Positions 53,149 through 62,804 of a DNA stretch of 64,000 nt are shown piece after piece; within the stretch, counting starts at the first letter, position 1; the number at the start of each line of letters is the position of its first letter. Source of the DNA: Alcaligenes faecalis. GTDB lineage: Bacteria > Pseudomonadota > Gammaproteobacteria > Burkholderiales > Burkholderiaceae_B. The notes beneath the pieces are model-generated. The model saw nothing but the letters and a program-made list of their open reading frames with translations. It did no database searches and was not told where the DNA came from. Location: the NCBI RefSeq assembly GCF_009497775.1, contig NZ_CP031012.1, forward strand, positions 2,170,001 through 2,234,000, given 5' to 3'. The position numbers and the translations under genes are program-made.

Positions 53149-53390
53149 TGTTGACCTCATCTGAAAAGGATTGGGAATCCAGCCGGATACAACGATGGAG
53201 CGATACAAAGGGAAAAGGCGGCTCTGCGGGAGCCTCTAGCAGACAGGCGTCTACTACGCTATGCACTCAGTGCTAGCGTACCGATAAGTAGGCGCCTTAC
53301 TAGATGATTTACTTGATTTTACAAGTAGAGACAAGTGCTATATCAAGACAGAATTAGCGCATACAGGCTAACTCTGCTTAACACCGCGCA

Positions 53391-53414
53391 ATAAAGCCGC
53401 TGGGACTAGCGGCT
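53391..53414 (-). terminator. Terminator at the end of the lpx operon
   Basis: agccgct / agcggct forms a 7-bp stem with a 6-nt loop that overlaps the methyltransferase stop codon. On the minus strand it is followed by TTTATT. Confidence 0.6.
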
Positions 53415-54188
53415 ATGTTGACGACGTTGCTCGTACAGGCAAAGTGCGGTGGCTATGGCCACGTTCAAGGACTCCACGCCAGGAGCCTGAGGGATGAACA
53501 AGCGTTGAGTCGCTTTGGCCAGCAAGGCCGGGCTGACACCCTGCCCTTCATTACCAAAAACCCAAATCCCTTGGTTGGGCAGGCTGGACTCATACAGGTC
53601 CTGGGTATCCAGGCCCAGAGAAGTCACCAGCACCGGCAAGGCGGCTTTTTCAAGCAATGCCACGCCATCGACCTGCTCATGGATTTGAATGGAGAAATGA
53701 GCGCCCTGCGCACTACGCAGCACTTTCTGCGACCAGACGCTGGCACAGCCGGGGGTCAGATACACCGCTTCCAATCCCACCGCTACCGCCGTCCGCAGCA
53801 CCGTACCCACATTGCCCGGGTCTTGAACCTGATCCAGCAAGATGGCGCATTTCGTGGGAGTTGTCCAAGCCTGTCCACGAGGCACACGGACAATAAAACC
53901 TATGCCCTGCCCCTGGCCAACCTGGGACACCGCGTTCATCAAGGTGGCATTGAAGGTGACGCTGCTATGACCGGGCAGGAAGCGCGCCAGCTCCAGCAGT
54001 TCATCCGAGTGACGATCCATCTCGAAAACGGCCAGTTCCGGCAAGCCCCTCCGTTCCAGCCACATTTGGCACAGATGGATGCCTTCCAACCAAATCAGCT
54101 GATCGCCCCCGTCCAGCTCGCGTTTATCGTGAGCCAGGCGCTGTACTCGTTTGAACAGCGCATTATCTTTGGATTCAATCAGCCTCAT
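53406..54188 (-). CDS. SpoU/TrmH-family RNA 2'-O-methyltransferase
   Basis: This 260-residue SPOUT methyltransferase shows an N-terminal substrate domain (RLIESKDNALFKRVQRLAH) and the three SpoU motifs: LLDQVQDPGNVGTVLRTAVAVG (DPGNVGT.LRTA near residue 120), WVFGNEGQGVSP near 215, and IPQAPGVESLNVAIATALCLYE near 235. It likely methylates a ribose in rRNA; the exact site is unknown. ATG 54188 is chosen, but a TTG three codons upstream, one base after the rnhB stop, is possible. Last gene of the lpx-rnhB operon. Confidence 0.87.
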   Translation of the reverse strand: MRLIESKDNALFKRVQRLAHDKRELDGGDQLIWLEGIHLCQMWLERRGLPELAVFEMDRHSDELLELARFLPGHSSVTFNATLMNAVSQVGQGQGIGFIVRVPRGQAWTTPTKCAILLDQVQDPGNVGTVLRTAVAVGLEAVYLTPGCASVWSQKVLRSAQGAHFSIQIHEQVDGVALLEKAALPVLVTSLGLDTQDLYESSLPNQGIWVFGNEGQGVSPALLAKATQRLFIPQAPGVESLNVAIATALCLYEQRRQHSR

Positions 54189-54198
54189 TTTCTTCAAC

Positions 54199-54804
54199 TT
54201 ACCTAACTAAAGATGCGCGTACAGGCGCGAAACTTCGACGATGCTCGGGACAAGGCCCGTGCTGGGACAAACGATCCAAATGCAAGGCCGTCCCGTAGCC
54301 TTTGTGCTGGTCAAAACCGTATTCGGGATAGTCTCGGTGTAATTCCAGACAGACCGCATCCCGCGCGGTTTTGGCCAAAATCGATGCGGCCGCAATGGCA
54401 GCATGGCTGGCATCACCTTTGATGATGGCTTCTGCCGGGCAACACAGGCCGGTTGGAATGCGATTGCCATCCACCAAGGCTTGTTCCGGTTTGACGCTCA
54501 GCCCATTACAGGCTCGCTGCATCGCCAACATGGCAGCGTGCAGGATATTGATGTCATCAATTTCCGCCACGGTAGCGCTGGCAATTTCCCAGGCCAACGC
54601 CCTTTCCTTGATCAGCACTGCCAAGGCTTCACGCCGTTTGGCGCTCAGCTTCTTGGAGTCGTTCAGGCCTTCAATGGGATTGTTGGGGTCCAGAATCACG
54701 GCAGCGGCAAAGACGGGACCTGCCAAAGGGCCACGCCCCGCTTCATCCAGCCCCGCAACCAAACCTGCCGAGACATCACTGACTAATAAATCCAGCTGCT
54801 TCAT
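54199..54804 (-). CDS. rnhB: Ribonuclease HII
   Basis: This 201-residue enzyme removes ribonucleotides and RNA from RNA/DNA hybrids. [18 protein letters not shown] (about 13-30) holds the first catalytic Asp and Glu, [13 protein letters not shown] follows, LVDGNRIP gives another Asp, and [23 protein letters not shown] near 130 the last one. ATG 54804 overlaps the lpxB stop by ATGA. The frame is open 84 codons upstream but that part is the shadow of lpxB. Confidence 0.95.
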   Translation of the reverse strand: MKQLDLLVSDVSAGLVAGLDEAGRGPLAGPVFAAAVILDPNNPIEGLNDSKKLSAKRREALAVLIKERALAWEIASATVAEIDDINILHAAMLAMQRACNGLSVKPEQALVDGNRIPTGLCCPAEAIIKGDASHAAIAAASILAKTARDAVCLELHRDYPEYGFDQHKGYGTALHLDRLSQHGPCPEHRRSFAPVRASLVR

Positions 54805-56063
54805 GCACGCGCCATATTCAGAATGACCTCGGCCGCCAGGGCCGGTGTGTCCCGACGCAAGGTCAAATGCATCTCGGTAAAGACCTGCTCGATATGCGCC
54901 ACGTAGCTCTGATCGCTCAAGGCCTTCCAGCACTCCTGCGCCAACTTCTTGGGCTCGGCATCCTCTTGCAGCAGCTCCGGCACGACAAAATCCCGAGCCA
55001 GCACATTGGGCAAACCCACCCAGGGCACATAAGGCCGGTCCTGACCGGACTTCCACCGTATGATGCGCTCCATCATGGGGCTGAGCACATACGAAATAAC
55101 CATAGGACGCTTGTACAAGGCCGTTTCCAGGCTGGCAGTACCACTGGCTACCAGAACCGCGTCACTGGCCTCCATCACCGTCCAGGCGGGTGGACGGACC
55201 ACACCTTCCGAATCCGGCTGACGAATACCGGCCGTATTGGCATCGATAATGTGCAAATTGCGAACGGGGTGTTGGGCCAGTGCTTCCTCAAACTCCTGAC
55301 GGCGCTTGGGATTGACCATAGGTACCAGAATCGTCAGATCCGGATCCTGGTCCTGCAAGATCCGTACGGCCTGCAAAAAGCGCGGCGACAGCATCTTGAC
55401 CTCGGAGGAGCGGCTGCCGGGCAATACGCCCAGAATACGGCCTGTCTCGGGCAAGCCCAGGCGACGGCGCGCATCAGCCTTGTCCGGCTGCACAGGAATA
55501 TTCGCTGCCAAGGGGTGGCCCACATAGGTCACTGGAATGCCTTCCTTTTCGTAGATCTCGGTCTCGAAAGGAAACAGCACCAGCATATGGGAAACCGCTT
55601 CGCGGATCTTGTGGATACGCTCATAGCGCCAGGCCCAGATCGAGGGCCCCACAAAGTGCACCGTAGGCACACCAGCCTGACGCAAACGATGCTCCAGGCG
55701 CAAATTGAAGTCCGGGGCGTCAATACCCACAAACACATCGGGACGCTGGCGCAACCATTGATTGCGCATGCCCAAATAGGTGGAGACCAGACCCGGAATA
55801 CGTTTGAGCGCCTCGACGTAACCAAATACTGTCAAGGCGTCCATGGGATAGTATTGGTGAAATTGCTGGGCGGCCATCTCGGGGCCGCCTATGCCTTCTA
55901 CCTGCAAGCCAGGATTGCCCTGGCGCAGCCCTTGAATGATGCGAGCGGCCAGCAAATCGCCAGACGGCTCCCCTGCCACCATTCCTATACGCAGATCCCG
56001 CTTGGCCCCTGTTTGCCCCGACCCGTCTGAACGCGCCGCTAATGGGCTGGAGGCGCTGCTCAT
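54801..56063 (-). CDS. lpxB: Lipid-A-disaccharide synthase
   Basis: This 420-residue glycosyltransferase (GT19) joins UDP-2,3-diacylglucosamine and lipid [19 protein letters not shown] (about 26-42) is the donor-site motif, [12 protein letters not shown] near 110, [19 protein letters not shown] near 135, and LLPGSR-like [11 protein letters not shown] near 215. The extra N-terminal Ser/Ala stretch (about 22 residues) is longer than in E. coli. Its ATG overlaps the lpxA stop by ATGA, showing coupled translation. Confidence 0.95.
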   Translation of the reverse strand: MSSASSPLAARSDGSGQTGAKRDLRIGMVAGEPSGDLLAARIIQGLRQGNPGLQVEGIGGPEMAAQQFHQYYPMDALTVFGYVEALKRIPGLVSTYLGMRNQWLRQRPDVFVGIDAPDFNLRLEHRLRQAGVPTVHFVGPSIWAWRYERIHKIREAVSHMLVLFPFETEIYEKEGIPVTYVGHPLAANIPVQPDKADARRRLGLPETGRILGVLPGSRSSEVKMLSPRFLQAVRILQDQDPDLTILVPMVNPKRRQEFEEALAQHPVRNLHIIDANTAGIRQPDSEGVVRPPAWTVMEASDAVLVASGTASLETALYKRPMVISYVLSPMMERIIRWKSGQDRPYVPWVGLPNVLARDFVVPELLQEDAEPKKLAQECWKALSDQSYVAHIEQVFTEMHLTLRRDTPALAAEVILNMARA

Positions 56064-56848
56064 GGTCGGCAAATACCCCGGCTGGAGTCGTTCAGAAAGT
56101 CGATCATGACCTGAACGGCCGCACGGCATTCAGGCTGCGTTTCCTGCAAGGCTTGCATCTGCTCTACCGCCTGCTCCACCGTCAGCTTGCGACGATACAA
56201 CAGCTTGTAGCTTTCCTTCACGGCTGAAATCGCTTCAGCCGAAAAGTTGCGACGGCCCAGGCCTTCGCTATTCACACCAACAGGGCGGAAAGGATCGCCT
56301 GCACCGATGACGTAAGGAGGAATATCCTGACGCACCGAGCTGGTGCCACCAATCATGCTGTGCGCGCCGATACGACCGAACTGATGCACAGCAGTCAAGC
56401 CGCCCAGAATGGCCCAGTCGCCGATATGCACGTGACCGCCCAGCTGGACGCTATTGGCAATAATCGTGTGATTGCCGATCTGGCAATCGTGAGCAATGTG
56501 GGTGTAGGCCATGATCCAGTTGTCATTGCCAACACGGGTCACGCCCACATCCTGCACCGTGCCGGTGTTGATGGTGACGTATTCACGAACCATATTGCCA
56601 TCGCCAATTTCCAGGCGAGTCGGTTCACCAGCGTACTTCTTGTCCTGCGGCATGCCCCCGATGGAGCAGAAACGGTAGAAATGGTTGTTGCGACCAATCG
56701 TGGTCACCCCATCTATCACGCAGTGAGGGCCCACTTTGGTGCCCGCCCCTATCGTGACATTGGGCCCAATGATGCTGTAAGGCCCGACCTCAACATCATC
56801 TGCAAGCTGAGCGCCTGCTTCGATGATGGCCGTTTCATGAATACGCAT
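56060..56848 (-). CDS. lpxA: UDP-N-acetylglucosamine O-acyltransferase
   Basis: This 262-residue left-handed beta-helix enzyme performs the first step of lipid A synthesis. Hexapeptide repeats run from residue 2 to about 180; the catalytic His lies in YTHIAHDCQIGNH near 125, and GGMPQDKKYAGEPTRLEIG carries the QD.KY.GE motif for substrate binding. The helical C-terminus is about 70 residues. It starts 3 bases after the fabZ stop. Confidence 0.96.
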   Translation of the reverse strand: MRIHETAIIEAGAQLADDVEVGPYSIIGPNVTIGAGTKVGPHCVIDGVTTIGRNNHFYRFCSIGGMPQDKKYAGEPTRLEIGDGNMVREYVTINTGTVQDVGVTRVGNDNWIMAYTHIAHDCQIGNHTIIANSVQLGGHVHIGDWAILGGLTAVHQFGRIGAHSMIGGTSSVRQDIPPYVIGAGDPFRPVGVNSEGLGRRNFSAEAISAVKESYKLLYRRKLTVEQAVEQMQALQETQPECRAAVQVMIDFLNDSSRGICRP

Positions 56849-56851
56849 AAA

Positions 56852-57307
56852 CTATTCTTCCAATTGACGGATAGCACACATAATTTTGGCTTCGGCAACC
56901 ACTTGGCCATCGACCAGGGCGCGGCCTGTGTACTTGCACAAAGCGCGGCTGATACGGTCAGCCGTCACTTCCAGACGCAACTGATCGCCTGGCATCACGG
57001 GTTTGCGGAAACGTGCGCCATCCACACCGACCAGGTAATAGGCCAGCTTGTTGTCCACTTTGGCGTACGGATCCTCGGGATCGGTAAAAGAGAACAGTGC
57101 GGCTGCCTGAGCCATGGCTTCAATGATCAAGACCCCAGGCATAACCGGCATGTGCGGAAAGTGGCCCGTAAAAAAGGGTTCATTCATCGACACGTTTTTA
57201 ATGGCGACGATGCTCTTGCCGGGCACCAGTTCCAAGACGCGATCAACCAGCAGCATCGGGTAACGATGAGGGAGGCGATCCATAATTTGTCGAATGTCGA
57301 GTTCCAT
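56852..57307 (-). CDS. fabZ: (3R)-hydroxyacyl-ACP dehydratase
   Basis: This 151-residue hot-dog-fold enzyme of fatty-acid elongation has [14 protein letters not shown] near residue 15 and the active-site helix [22 protein letters not shown], with His in HFP and Glu in EAMAQ near 60. It competes with LpxA for hydroxyacyl-ACP, and its place between lpxD and lpxA is the usual proteobacterial order. Twelve bases after lpxD. Confidence 0.96.
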   Translation of the reverse strand: MELDIRQIMDRLPHRYPMLLVDRVLELVPGKSIVAIKNVSMNEPFFTGHFPHMPVMPGVLIIEAMAQAAALFSFTDPEDPYAKVDNKLAYYLVGVDGARFRKPVMPGDQLRLEVTADRISRALCKYTGRALVDGQVVAEAKIMCAIRQLEE

Positions 57308-57319
57308 GTCCTGTCCTGC

Positions 57320-58453
57320 TTATTTTTGTTTATTGATATGTTCAGATGATTCATTTGCCCCATCCGCCTGCTGACGTTCCAAAGAACGCAGGCGACGGCG
57401 CAAACCGCTCAATTGTCCCAACACGGCAGCATTTTTCTGCCAGTCCTGGTGTCCTGCAAAGGGATAAACCCCGGTATAACGTCCGGGCTGGCTGATGTTG
57501 GAGGTAACAGCCGTACCGCCAGAGACGTGTACATCGTCCCCCAGAACCAGATGCCCCGAGAGCATGGCGGCCCCCGCAATCGTACAACGCGCCCCGATCT
57601 GGGTAGAGCCGGCCACCCCCACACACGCCGCCATAGCGGTATGTTCGCCGACCTGCACGTTGTGCCCGATCATGATCTGGTTATCCAGCTTGACGCCGTT
57701 GGCCAGCACCGTGTCATCCAGTGCGCCACGATCCACCGTGGTATTGGCACCGATTTCAACATCGTCACCAATACGTACGTGACCGATCTGCGCAATCTTG
57801 GCCCACGCCCCCTTCCCTTTCACAGGATCCGGCGCGAAACCAAAACCGTCAGCACCCAGCACCACGCCCGAATGCAGAATGGCGCGCGCGCCAATGTGCA
57901 CCTGGTGGTACAGGGTGACACGTGCGTGCAGCAAACAGTCCTGCCCAAGAGTCGAACCCGCAGCAATCACGCAATGCGCACCCAAACGGGTGCCGCGTCC
58001 GATCTTGACGCCAGCCTCGACCACACAGAATGGCCCAACCGACACACCCTCACCCAACTGCGCACTGGGATCAATCACCGCAGTGGGATGAATGCCCTTG
58101 GGCAAATCCGCCATGCGTACCTGATCAAAACGCTGCGCCAGCAGCGCATACATCAGATAAGGTTGCGAGCACAAAACCGGGATAAAGGATGGTGTAAAGC
58201 CCAGACCTTCATAGACTTGTGGCGTCAGTATCACCACCGCGGCAGAAGTCTGCTCCAGCAGATCCTGCATCTTGGGATTGGACAGAAAGCTGATTTCCTC
58301 CGGGCCCGCAGAAAGCAAAGAGCCTAGGCCCCGAATCCGGGGCATAGGCTCTTTAATGCCTTCTGGCAGCTTGCAATCCAGTCCGGTCTTGTTGATGGCG
58401 TCTATGAGTTCAGACAGTTGTACAGCCTGATCAACGTTCAGCAATACCGGCAT
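57320..58453 (-). CDS. lpxD: UDP-3-O-(3-hydroxyacyl)glucosamine N-acyltransferase
   Basis: This 377-residue protein has an N-terminal uridine-binding domain (about 1-110), a left-handed beta-helix of hexapeptide repeats (about 115-320) with the catalytic His in DNQIMIGHNVQVGEHTAMA near 255, and a C-terminal helix. It adds the second acyl chain in lipid A synthesis. The C-terminal tail (RRRLRSLERQQADGANES) is longer and more basic than in E. coli. It starts 6 bases after the skp-like stop. Confidence 0.95.
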   Translation of the reverse strand: MPVLLNVDQAVQLSELIDAINKTGLDCKLPEGIKEPMPRIRGLGSLLSAGPEEISFLSNPKMQDLLEQTSAAVVILTPQVYEGLGFTPSFIPVLCSQPYLMYALLAQRFDQVRMADLPKGIHPTAVIDPSAQLGEGVSVGPFCVVEAGVKIGRGTRLGAHCVIAAGSTLGQDCLLHARVTLYHQVHIGARAILHSGVVLGADGFGFAPDPVKGKGAWAKIAQIGHVRIGDDVEIGANTTVDRGALDDTVLANGVKLDNQIMIGHNVQVGEHTAMAACVGVAGSTQIGARCTIAGAAMLSGHLVLGDDVHVSGGTAVTSNISQPGRYTGVYPFAGHQDWQKNAAVLGQLSGLRRRLRSLERQQADGANESSEHINKQK

Positions 58454-58459
58454 AGTGCA

Positions 58460-59014
58460 TCAACCGCCCAGTGCTTTCAGAACTTCCTCGGTGATGTCCA
58501 CGCGTGGGCTGACAGTGACGGCGTCCTGAATGATCAGGTCGTAGCCTTGGGAGTCAGCAATACGTTTGATGGCGGCATCAGCCTGCTCAACAATGGCCGA
58601 GAACTCTTCGTTACGGCGACGGTTGAAGTCTTCCTGGAATTCGCGGCGCTTGCGCTGCAAATCGGAATCCAGATCAGCCAGCTGACGCTGACGCTTCACA
58701 CGGTCGGACTCGGACAGCACAGGAGCGTCCTTGTCGAACTTCTGAGCTTGCGAACGCAGGTTGTTGGCCATGCGCTCCAGCTCTTCGTCACGGCGCTTGA
58801 ATTCTGCTTCGATTTTGGTCTGGGCAGCTTTGGCTGGTTTGGAGTCACGCAGAATGCGTTCCGTGCTGACAAAACCAATTTTGGTCTGGGCCTGAACAAC
58901 AGGAGCAGCGGTCATGGCGCCGACACCCAGCGCGGCAGCCAGAACGAGCGCTTTATTGCCACGCGACAAGCTGCGGGCGATGTTTGTAAGTTTTAATGCG
59001 ATGTTTGACTTCAT
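58460..59014 (-). CDS. skp: Skp/OmpH-family periplasmic chaperone
   Basis: This 184-residue protein has a long signal peptide (about 1-43, ending VVQAQ) and a mature part with two coiled arms (KAAQTKIEAEFKRRDEELERMANN, key repeat of charged heptads) closing on the beta body (YDLIIQDAVTVS). It holds unfolded outer-membrane proteins for BamA, whose gene lies 61 bases upstream. The unusually long N-region before the hydrophobic core may mean a later start, but no better ATG precedes it. Confidence 0.92.
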   Translation of the reverse strand: MKSNIALKLTNIARSLSRGNKALVLAAALGVGAMTAAPVVQAQTKIGFVSTERILRDSKPAKAAQTKIEAEFKRRDEELERMANNLRSQAQKFDKDAPVLSESDRVKRQRQLADLDSDLQRKRREFQEDFNRRRNEEFSAIVEQADAAIKRIADSQGYDLIIQDAVTVSPRVDITEEVLKALGG

Positions 59015-59075
59015 GAAAAATCTACCTTGCTAATTAGGCTGCAGAATAGTGCAATTGTGCCACTAAACACGAACA

Positions 59076-61418
59076 TCAGAAAGCGGTACCAATCTGGAAC
59101 TGGAAGGCCTGTTTGTCGTCACCTTCCTTGGCGCGCAAGGCACGACCGTAGGACAACTGCAGAGGACCAAGTGGGGATTCCCACGACAAGCCCAGACCCG
59201 CAGCGTATTTCCAACCGCATGGGTCTTCCGACAGACGATCAGGGCGACCCATTGCACAACCACCGCTAGTGTTGTCGACCTTACCGGCATCGGCAAAGAC
59301 GAACCAACGCAACGTGCGGTCACGTGATGCACCAGGGAATGGCAGGTACAGTTGGGCGTTGGCGATCATGCGGCGCGAACCACCCAGGTAGTCACCGGTC
59401 AAGGTGTCGCGAGCGCCCAAAGAGGCACCCTCGTAACCACGTACCGAACCAATACCACCGGCATATACGTTCTTGATGACCGGGAAGGTCTTGTTACCTA
59501 CGCTACGGCCGTAATCAATTGCACCGTTCAGAGCCAAAGTGTATGAACGGCCCAGCGGGATGTAATGCTGGTGACTGGCGCGCAGCATGTAGTAGCTCAA
59601 ATCCATCGTGCCCAGATCGGCCGATAGACTGGTCAAGCTACCTTTCTTGGGAGCAATCGCGCTGTCACGGGTATCTTTGGACCAGCCCAGATTGAAGATA
59701 AACGTATTGGTACGCTCGCCGTACTCTTCCACGTAATCCTGATAAGCACGTGGCGTATTCTGTGGGCTCAAACGCGAGAGTTTGTTCTGCTCAAAGTTCA
59801 CGCCCATGAAGATACGATCGTATTCCGAGATCGGAACACCAAAGTTCATGCCAGCACCGATCGCTGTATTCTGGTAATCACCCCAACCGTCGTTCGAACG
59901 ATAAGGAGTGGTACGGCGGTAGTACAGCGATGTCGTCTTGCTGATACCGTCACCTGTCCAATAGGGATTGGTGTGGCTGATCACCGCGGTACGATTCACC
60001 TTACTGGTGTTGACCTGCAAGGACAGGCTGTTACCACTACCGAAAATGTTGTCCTGGCTGATACCCGCCGACAACATCAGCTTGTCGGTAGAGCCGTAAC
60101 CAATACCCAGGTTAACCAGACCGGTCGGTTTTTCCTGAACCACGACGTTCACATCCACCTGGTCAGGCGAACCGGGAACGGGTTTGGTGTTCACGTCCAC
60201 TTCATTGAAGTAGCCCAGACGGTCCACACGGTCACGCGAGAACTTGATCGCGTCCGAGTCGTACCAGGCTGCTTCCTGCTGGCGTATTTCGCGGCGAACT
60301 ACTTCGTCACGGGTGCGGACGTTGCCACCGATTTCAATACGACGCACGTAGACACGGCGACCGGGGTCAACGTAGAAAGTCAGGTCAGCCGTGTGATTTT
60401 CACGATCCAGAACAGGGTTCGGGTTGGCATTGGCAAACGCGTAACCCAAGCCACCCAGGTATTCCGTAATTGCTTTCACGGTGCCGGTGGTTTTACCCGA
60501 GGAGAACACCTCGCCTTCTTTCTGTTGCACCAGTGGCTGAATCTTGTCTTCCAGACCCAGCAAATCACCGGACAGCTTCACGCTGCTCAGCGTGTAAGGC
60601 ATGCCTTCGTGTACGGTCAAGGTGATGTAAATGTCTTTGCGATCGGGCGAGATCGATACCTGAGGCGCTTCGGCCGAGTACTCCAGGAAACCACGATTCA
60701 GGTAGTAGGAGCGGATACGCTCCATATCGCCTTCCAGTTTCTCGCGGGAGTACTTATCGGTACCGGTGTACCAGGTCATCATGCCCGAAGTGGTCAATTC
60801 CATCTGATCAAGCAAATCGCTTTGCGAGAAAGCCTCGCTACCGACAATGCGGATTTCCTTGATCTTGGCCAGGCCACCTTCAAAGATGTCAAAGCTGACA
60901 CCCACACGGTTGCGTGGCAAAGGCGTGATGATAGGCGTGATTTCCACACCGTACTTGCCCTTGGACAAGTATTGCTGTTTCAGCTCGAATTCAGCTCGTT
61001 CCAGCATGGAACGGTCAAAAACCCGGCCTTCTCCAAAGCCTACCTGGGCCAGGGAGTTGGTAATATTCTTGGCATCGAACTCGCGCATGCCGTTAAAGGA
61101 CACGGAGGCGATAGTTGGGCGCTCTTTGACGTTGACGATCAGCACATTGGTGCCGGTGTCAATTTGCACGTCACTGAAAAAGCCCGTGGCGTACAGGCGC
61201 TGAATCGCGTCCGCTGCCTGCTCTTCCGAGAAGGACTCACCGACCTTGACGGGCAAGGACGAGAACACGGCGCCGGGATCGACCCGCTGGATGCCGTTGA
61301 CTTGAATATCGCGCACGACAAACGGTGCAAATGCATTCGCCAAGGCGGGAGCAAGCAGACTTGCCACCAATACGGGCAGAACACGCAACGCAAAAGTAGG
61401 TTTCCGGCTAAACGACAT
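59076..61418 (-). CDS. bamA: Outer membrane protein assembly factor BamA
   Basis: This 780-residue Omp85 protein has a signal peptide (about 1-29), five POTRA domains (about 30-430) beginning VRDIQVNGIQRVDPG, and a 16-strand barrel with the VRGYEG lock motif (GSVRGYEGASLG near 670) and terminal FQIGTAF that acts as beta signal. It is the core of the machine that inserts outer-membrane proteins. AAGGA precedes ATG 61418; the frame upstream overlaps the rseP end and is not coding. Confidence 0.96.
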   Translation of the reverse strand: MSFSRKPTFALRVLPVLVASLLAPALANAFAPFVVRDIQVNGIQRVDPGAVFSSLPVKVGESFSEEQAADAIQRLYATGFFSDVQIDTGTNVLIVNVKERPTIASVSFNGMREFDAKNITNSLAQVGFGEGRVFDRSMLERAEFELKQQYLSKGKYGVEITPIITPLPRNRVGVSFDIFEGGLAKIKEIRIVGSEAFSQSDLLDQMELTTSGMMTWYTGTDKYSREKLEGDMERIRSYYLNRGFLEYSAEAPQVSISPDRKDIYITLTVHEGMPYTLSSVKLSGDLLGLEDKIQPLVQQKEGEVFSSGKTTGTVKAITEYLGGLGYAFANANPNPVLDRENHTADLTFYVDPGRRVYVRRIEIGGNVRTRDEVVRREIRQQEAAWYDSDAIKFSRDRVDRLGYFNEVDVNTKPVPGSPDQVDVNVVVQEKPTGLVNLGIGYGSTDKLMLSAGISQDNIFGSGNSLSLQVNTSKVNRTAVISHTNPYWTGDGISKTTSLYYRRTTPYRSNDGWGDYQNTAIGAGMNFGVPISEYDRIFMGVNFEQNKLSRLSPQNTPRAYQDYVEEYGERTNTFIFNLGWSKDTRDSAIAPKKGSLTSLSADLGTMDLSYYMLRASHQHYIPLGRSYTLALNGAIDYGRSVGNKTFPVIKNVYAGGIGSVRGYEGASLGARDTLTGDYLGGSRRMIANAQLYLPFPGASRDRTLRWFVFADAGKVDNTSGGCAMGRPDRLSEDPCGWKYAAGLGLSWESPLGPLQLSYGRALRAKEGDDKQAFQFQIGTAF

Positions 61419-61470
61419 CCTGGACAATCCTTGGTCGGTCAAATGGTTGGAAATTGTATGCCACCCGCTC

Positions 61471-62793
61471 TCAACTGAAAAGGCGGGTGATGTCATTAAA
61501 AAAAGCAATACTCATCAGCACGGCCAACAACGCCAGGCCCAGGCGCTGACCGACAAGCATCATACGCTCCGAAGCGGGCTTGCCGCGCACAGCTTCGATG
61601 GCATAGTACAGTAGATGCCCCCCGTCCAGCATAGGTACGGGCAATAAATTCAGTAAACCAATGCTAATACTGATCAAGGCCAGGAAATTCAGGTAGGCAA
61701 TCAAGCCAATACGTGCGGTCTGGCCCGCATAATCCGCAATAGTAACCGGCCCGCTGACATTACGTACAGAGACTTCCCCGGTAATCATGCGCCCGATCAT
61801 CTTTAAAGAGAACCAAAAGGTCTGCCCGGTACGGGTAAATCCGCGTTCCACGCTCTCGATCGGGCCATAACGCACCAGCGTCATCGGCATGTCCATGGCC
61901 ACTTGCGCACCAATTCGGCCTTGCTCGCTGGGATCGCCCTGGGGAGTCACCAGCAGGCGTTGAATTTCACCTTCGCGCAGTACATCCAGCTCCAGCGTCT
62001 TGCCCGCAGATTGTTGCACCTTTTGGACAAAGGGCGTGATAGCAGGCTCGATCAAATTATCCAGGCGGACAATAACATCGCCCTCTTTCAAGCCAGCCTG
62101 CTCGGCAGCACTGTCTTTAAACACTTCCTGGACGATGGAGCGCGCCGGGCGCAGTACCAGACCGGCCTGGGCCATCAGGTCCTGCCCATCCGGCAAAATC
62201 TCACCCGCCGGTAATCTCAGGTAACGATTTTGTTCCTGTCCAAGCGGGTCTTTGACACCCACTTCCAGCTCGCCGCCCGTGGACAAAGCGTCCATAAAGG
62301 CCCAGCGTGCCTGCAACCAGGAATCTACCGGCTTGCCATCGACTGAAACCAGGCGATCTCCGGCCTGGAAACCGGCTTGTGCAGCGGGTGTCCCTTCTGG
62401 AACGGGGCCAATTTGCGCAATGGGTTCCTGCGTGCCCAGCAAGCCCACGAAGGCATAGATCACCACCGCCAGAATCAGGTTGGCCATAGGGCCAGCCAGC
62501 ACAATGGCGGCGCGTTGTCGCAGGGGTTTGTGATTGAAGGATTCGTCGATCTGCGCCTGCGTTGCATGAGCAGGCGGATCATTTTGCATGGCGACGTAGC
62601 CGCCCAGAGGCAAGGCCGAAACGGCCCACTCGGTGCCGTTCTTGTCGAAACGACGGTACAGCACCTTGCCAAAACCAATCGAAAAACGCTCTACCCGCAC
62701 CCCGCAACGACGGGCCACCCAGTAGTGGCCCAGCTCGTGAAAGGTCACCAGCACGCCCAAGGCTACCAAGAACGCCAGAATGGTGAAGAGCAT
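61471..62793 (-). CDS. rseP: RIP metalloprotease RseP
   Basis: This 440-residue integral-membrane site-2 protease has HELGHYWVARRCGV near residue 18 (zinc HExxH) and NLLPVPMLDGGHLLYY near 380 (third ligand Asp). Two PDZ domains lie between the helices (about 110-300; GFQAGDRLVSVDGKPV and GLKEGDVIVRLDNL). It cuts the anti-sigma factor in the envelope-stress response. Twelve bases separate it from dxr. No anti-sigma gene is in the window. Confidence 0.94.
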   Translation of the reverse strand: MLFTILAFLVALGVLVTFHELGHYWVARRCGVRVERFSIGFGKVLYRRFDKNGTEWAVSALPLGGYVAMQNDPPAHATQAQIDESFNHKPLRQRAAIVLAGPMANLILAVVIYAFVGLLGTQEPIAQIGPVPEGTPAAQAGFQAGDRLVSVDGKPVDSWLQARWAFMDALSTGGELEVGVKDPLGQEQNRYLRLPAGEILPDGQDLMAQAGLVLRPARSIVQEVFKDSAAEQAGLKEGDVIVRLDNLIEPAITPFVQKVQQSAGKTLELDVLREGEIQRLLVTPQGDPSEQGRIGAQVAMDMPMTLVRYGPIESVERGFTRTGQTFWFSLKMIGRMITGEVSVRNVSGPVTIADYAGQTARIGLIAYLNFLALISISIGLLNLLPVPMLDGGHLLYYAIEAVRGKPASERMMLVGQRLGLALLAVLMSIAFFNDITRLFS

Positions 62794-62804
62794 GTTAATT
62801 CCTG

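Noticed and set aside
59973..61478. 501-codon open frame on the plus strand
   Set aside because: It is antisense to bamA and has no recognisable domain.
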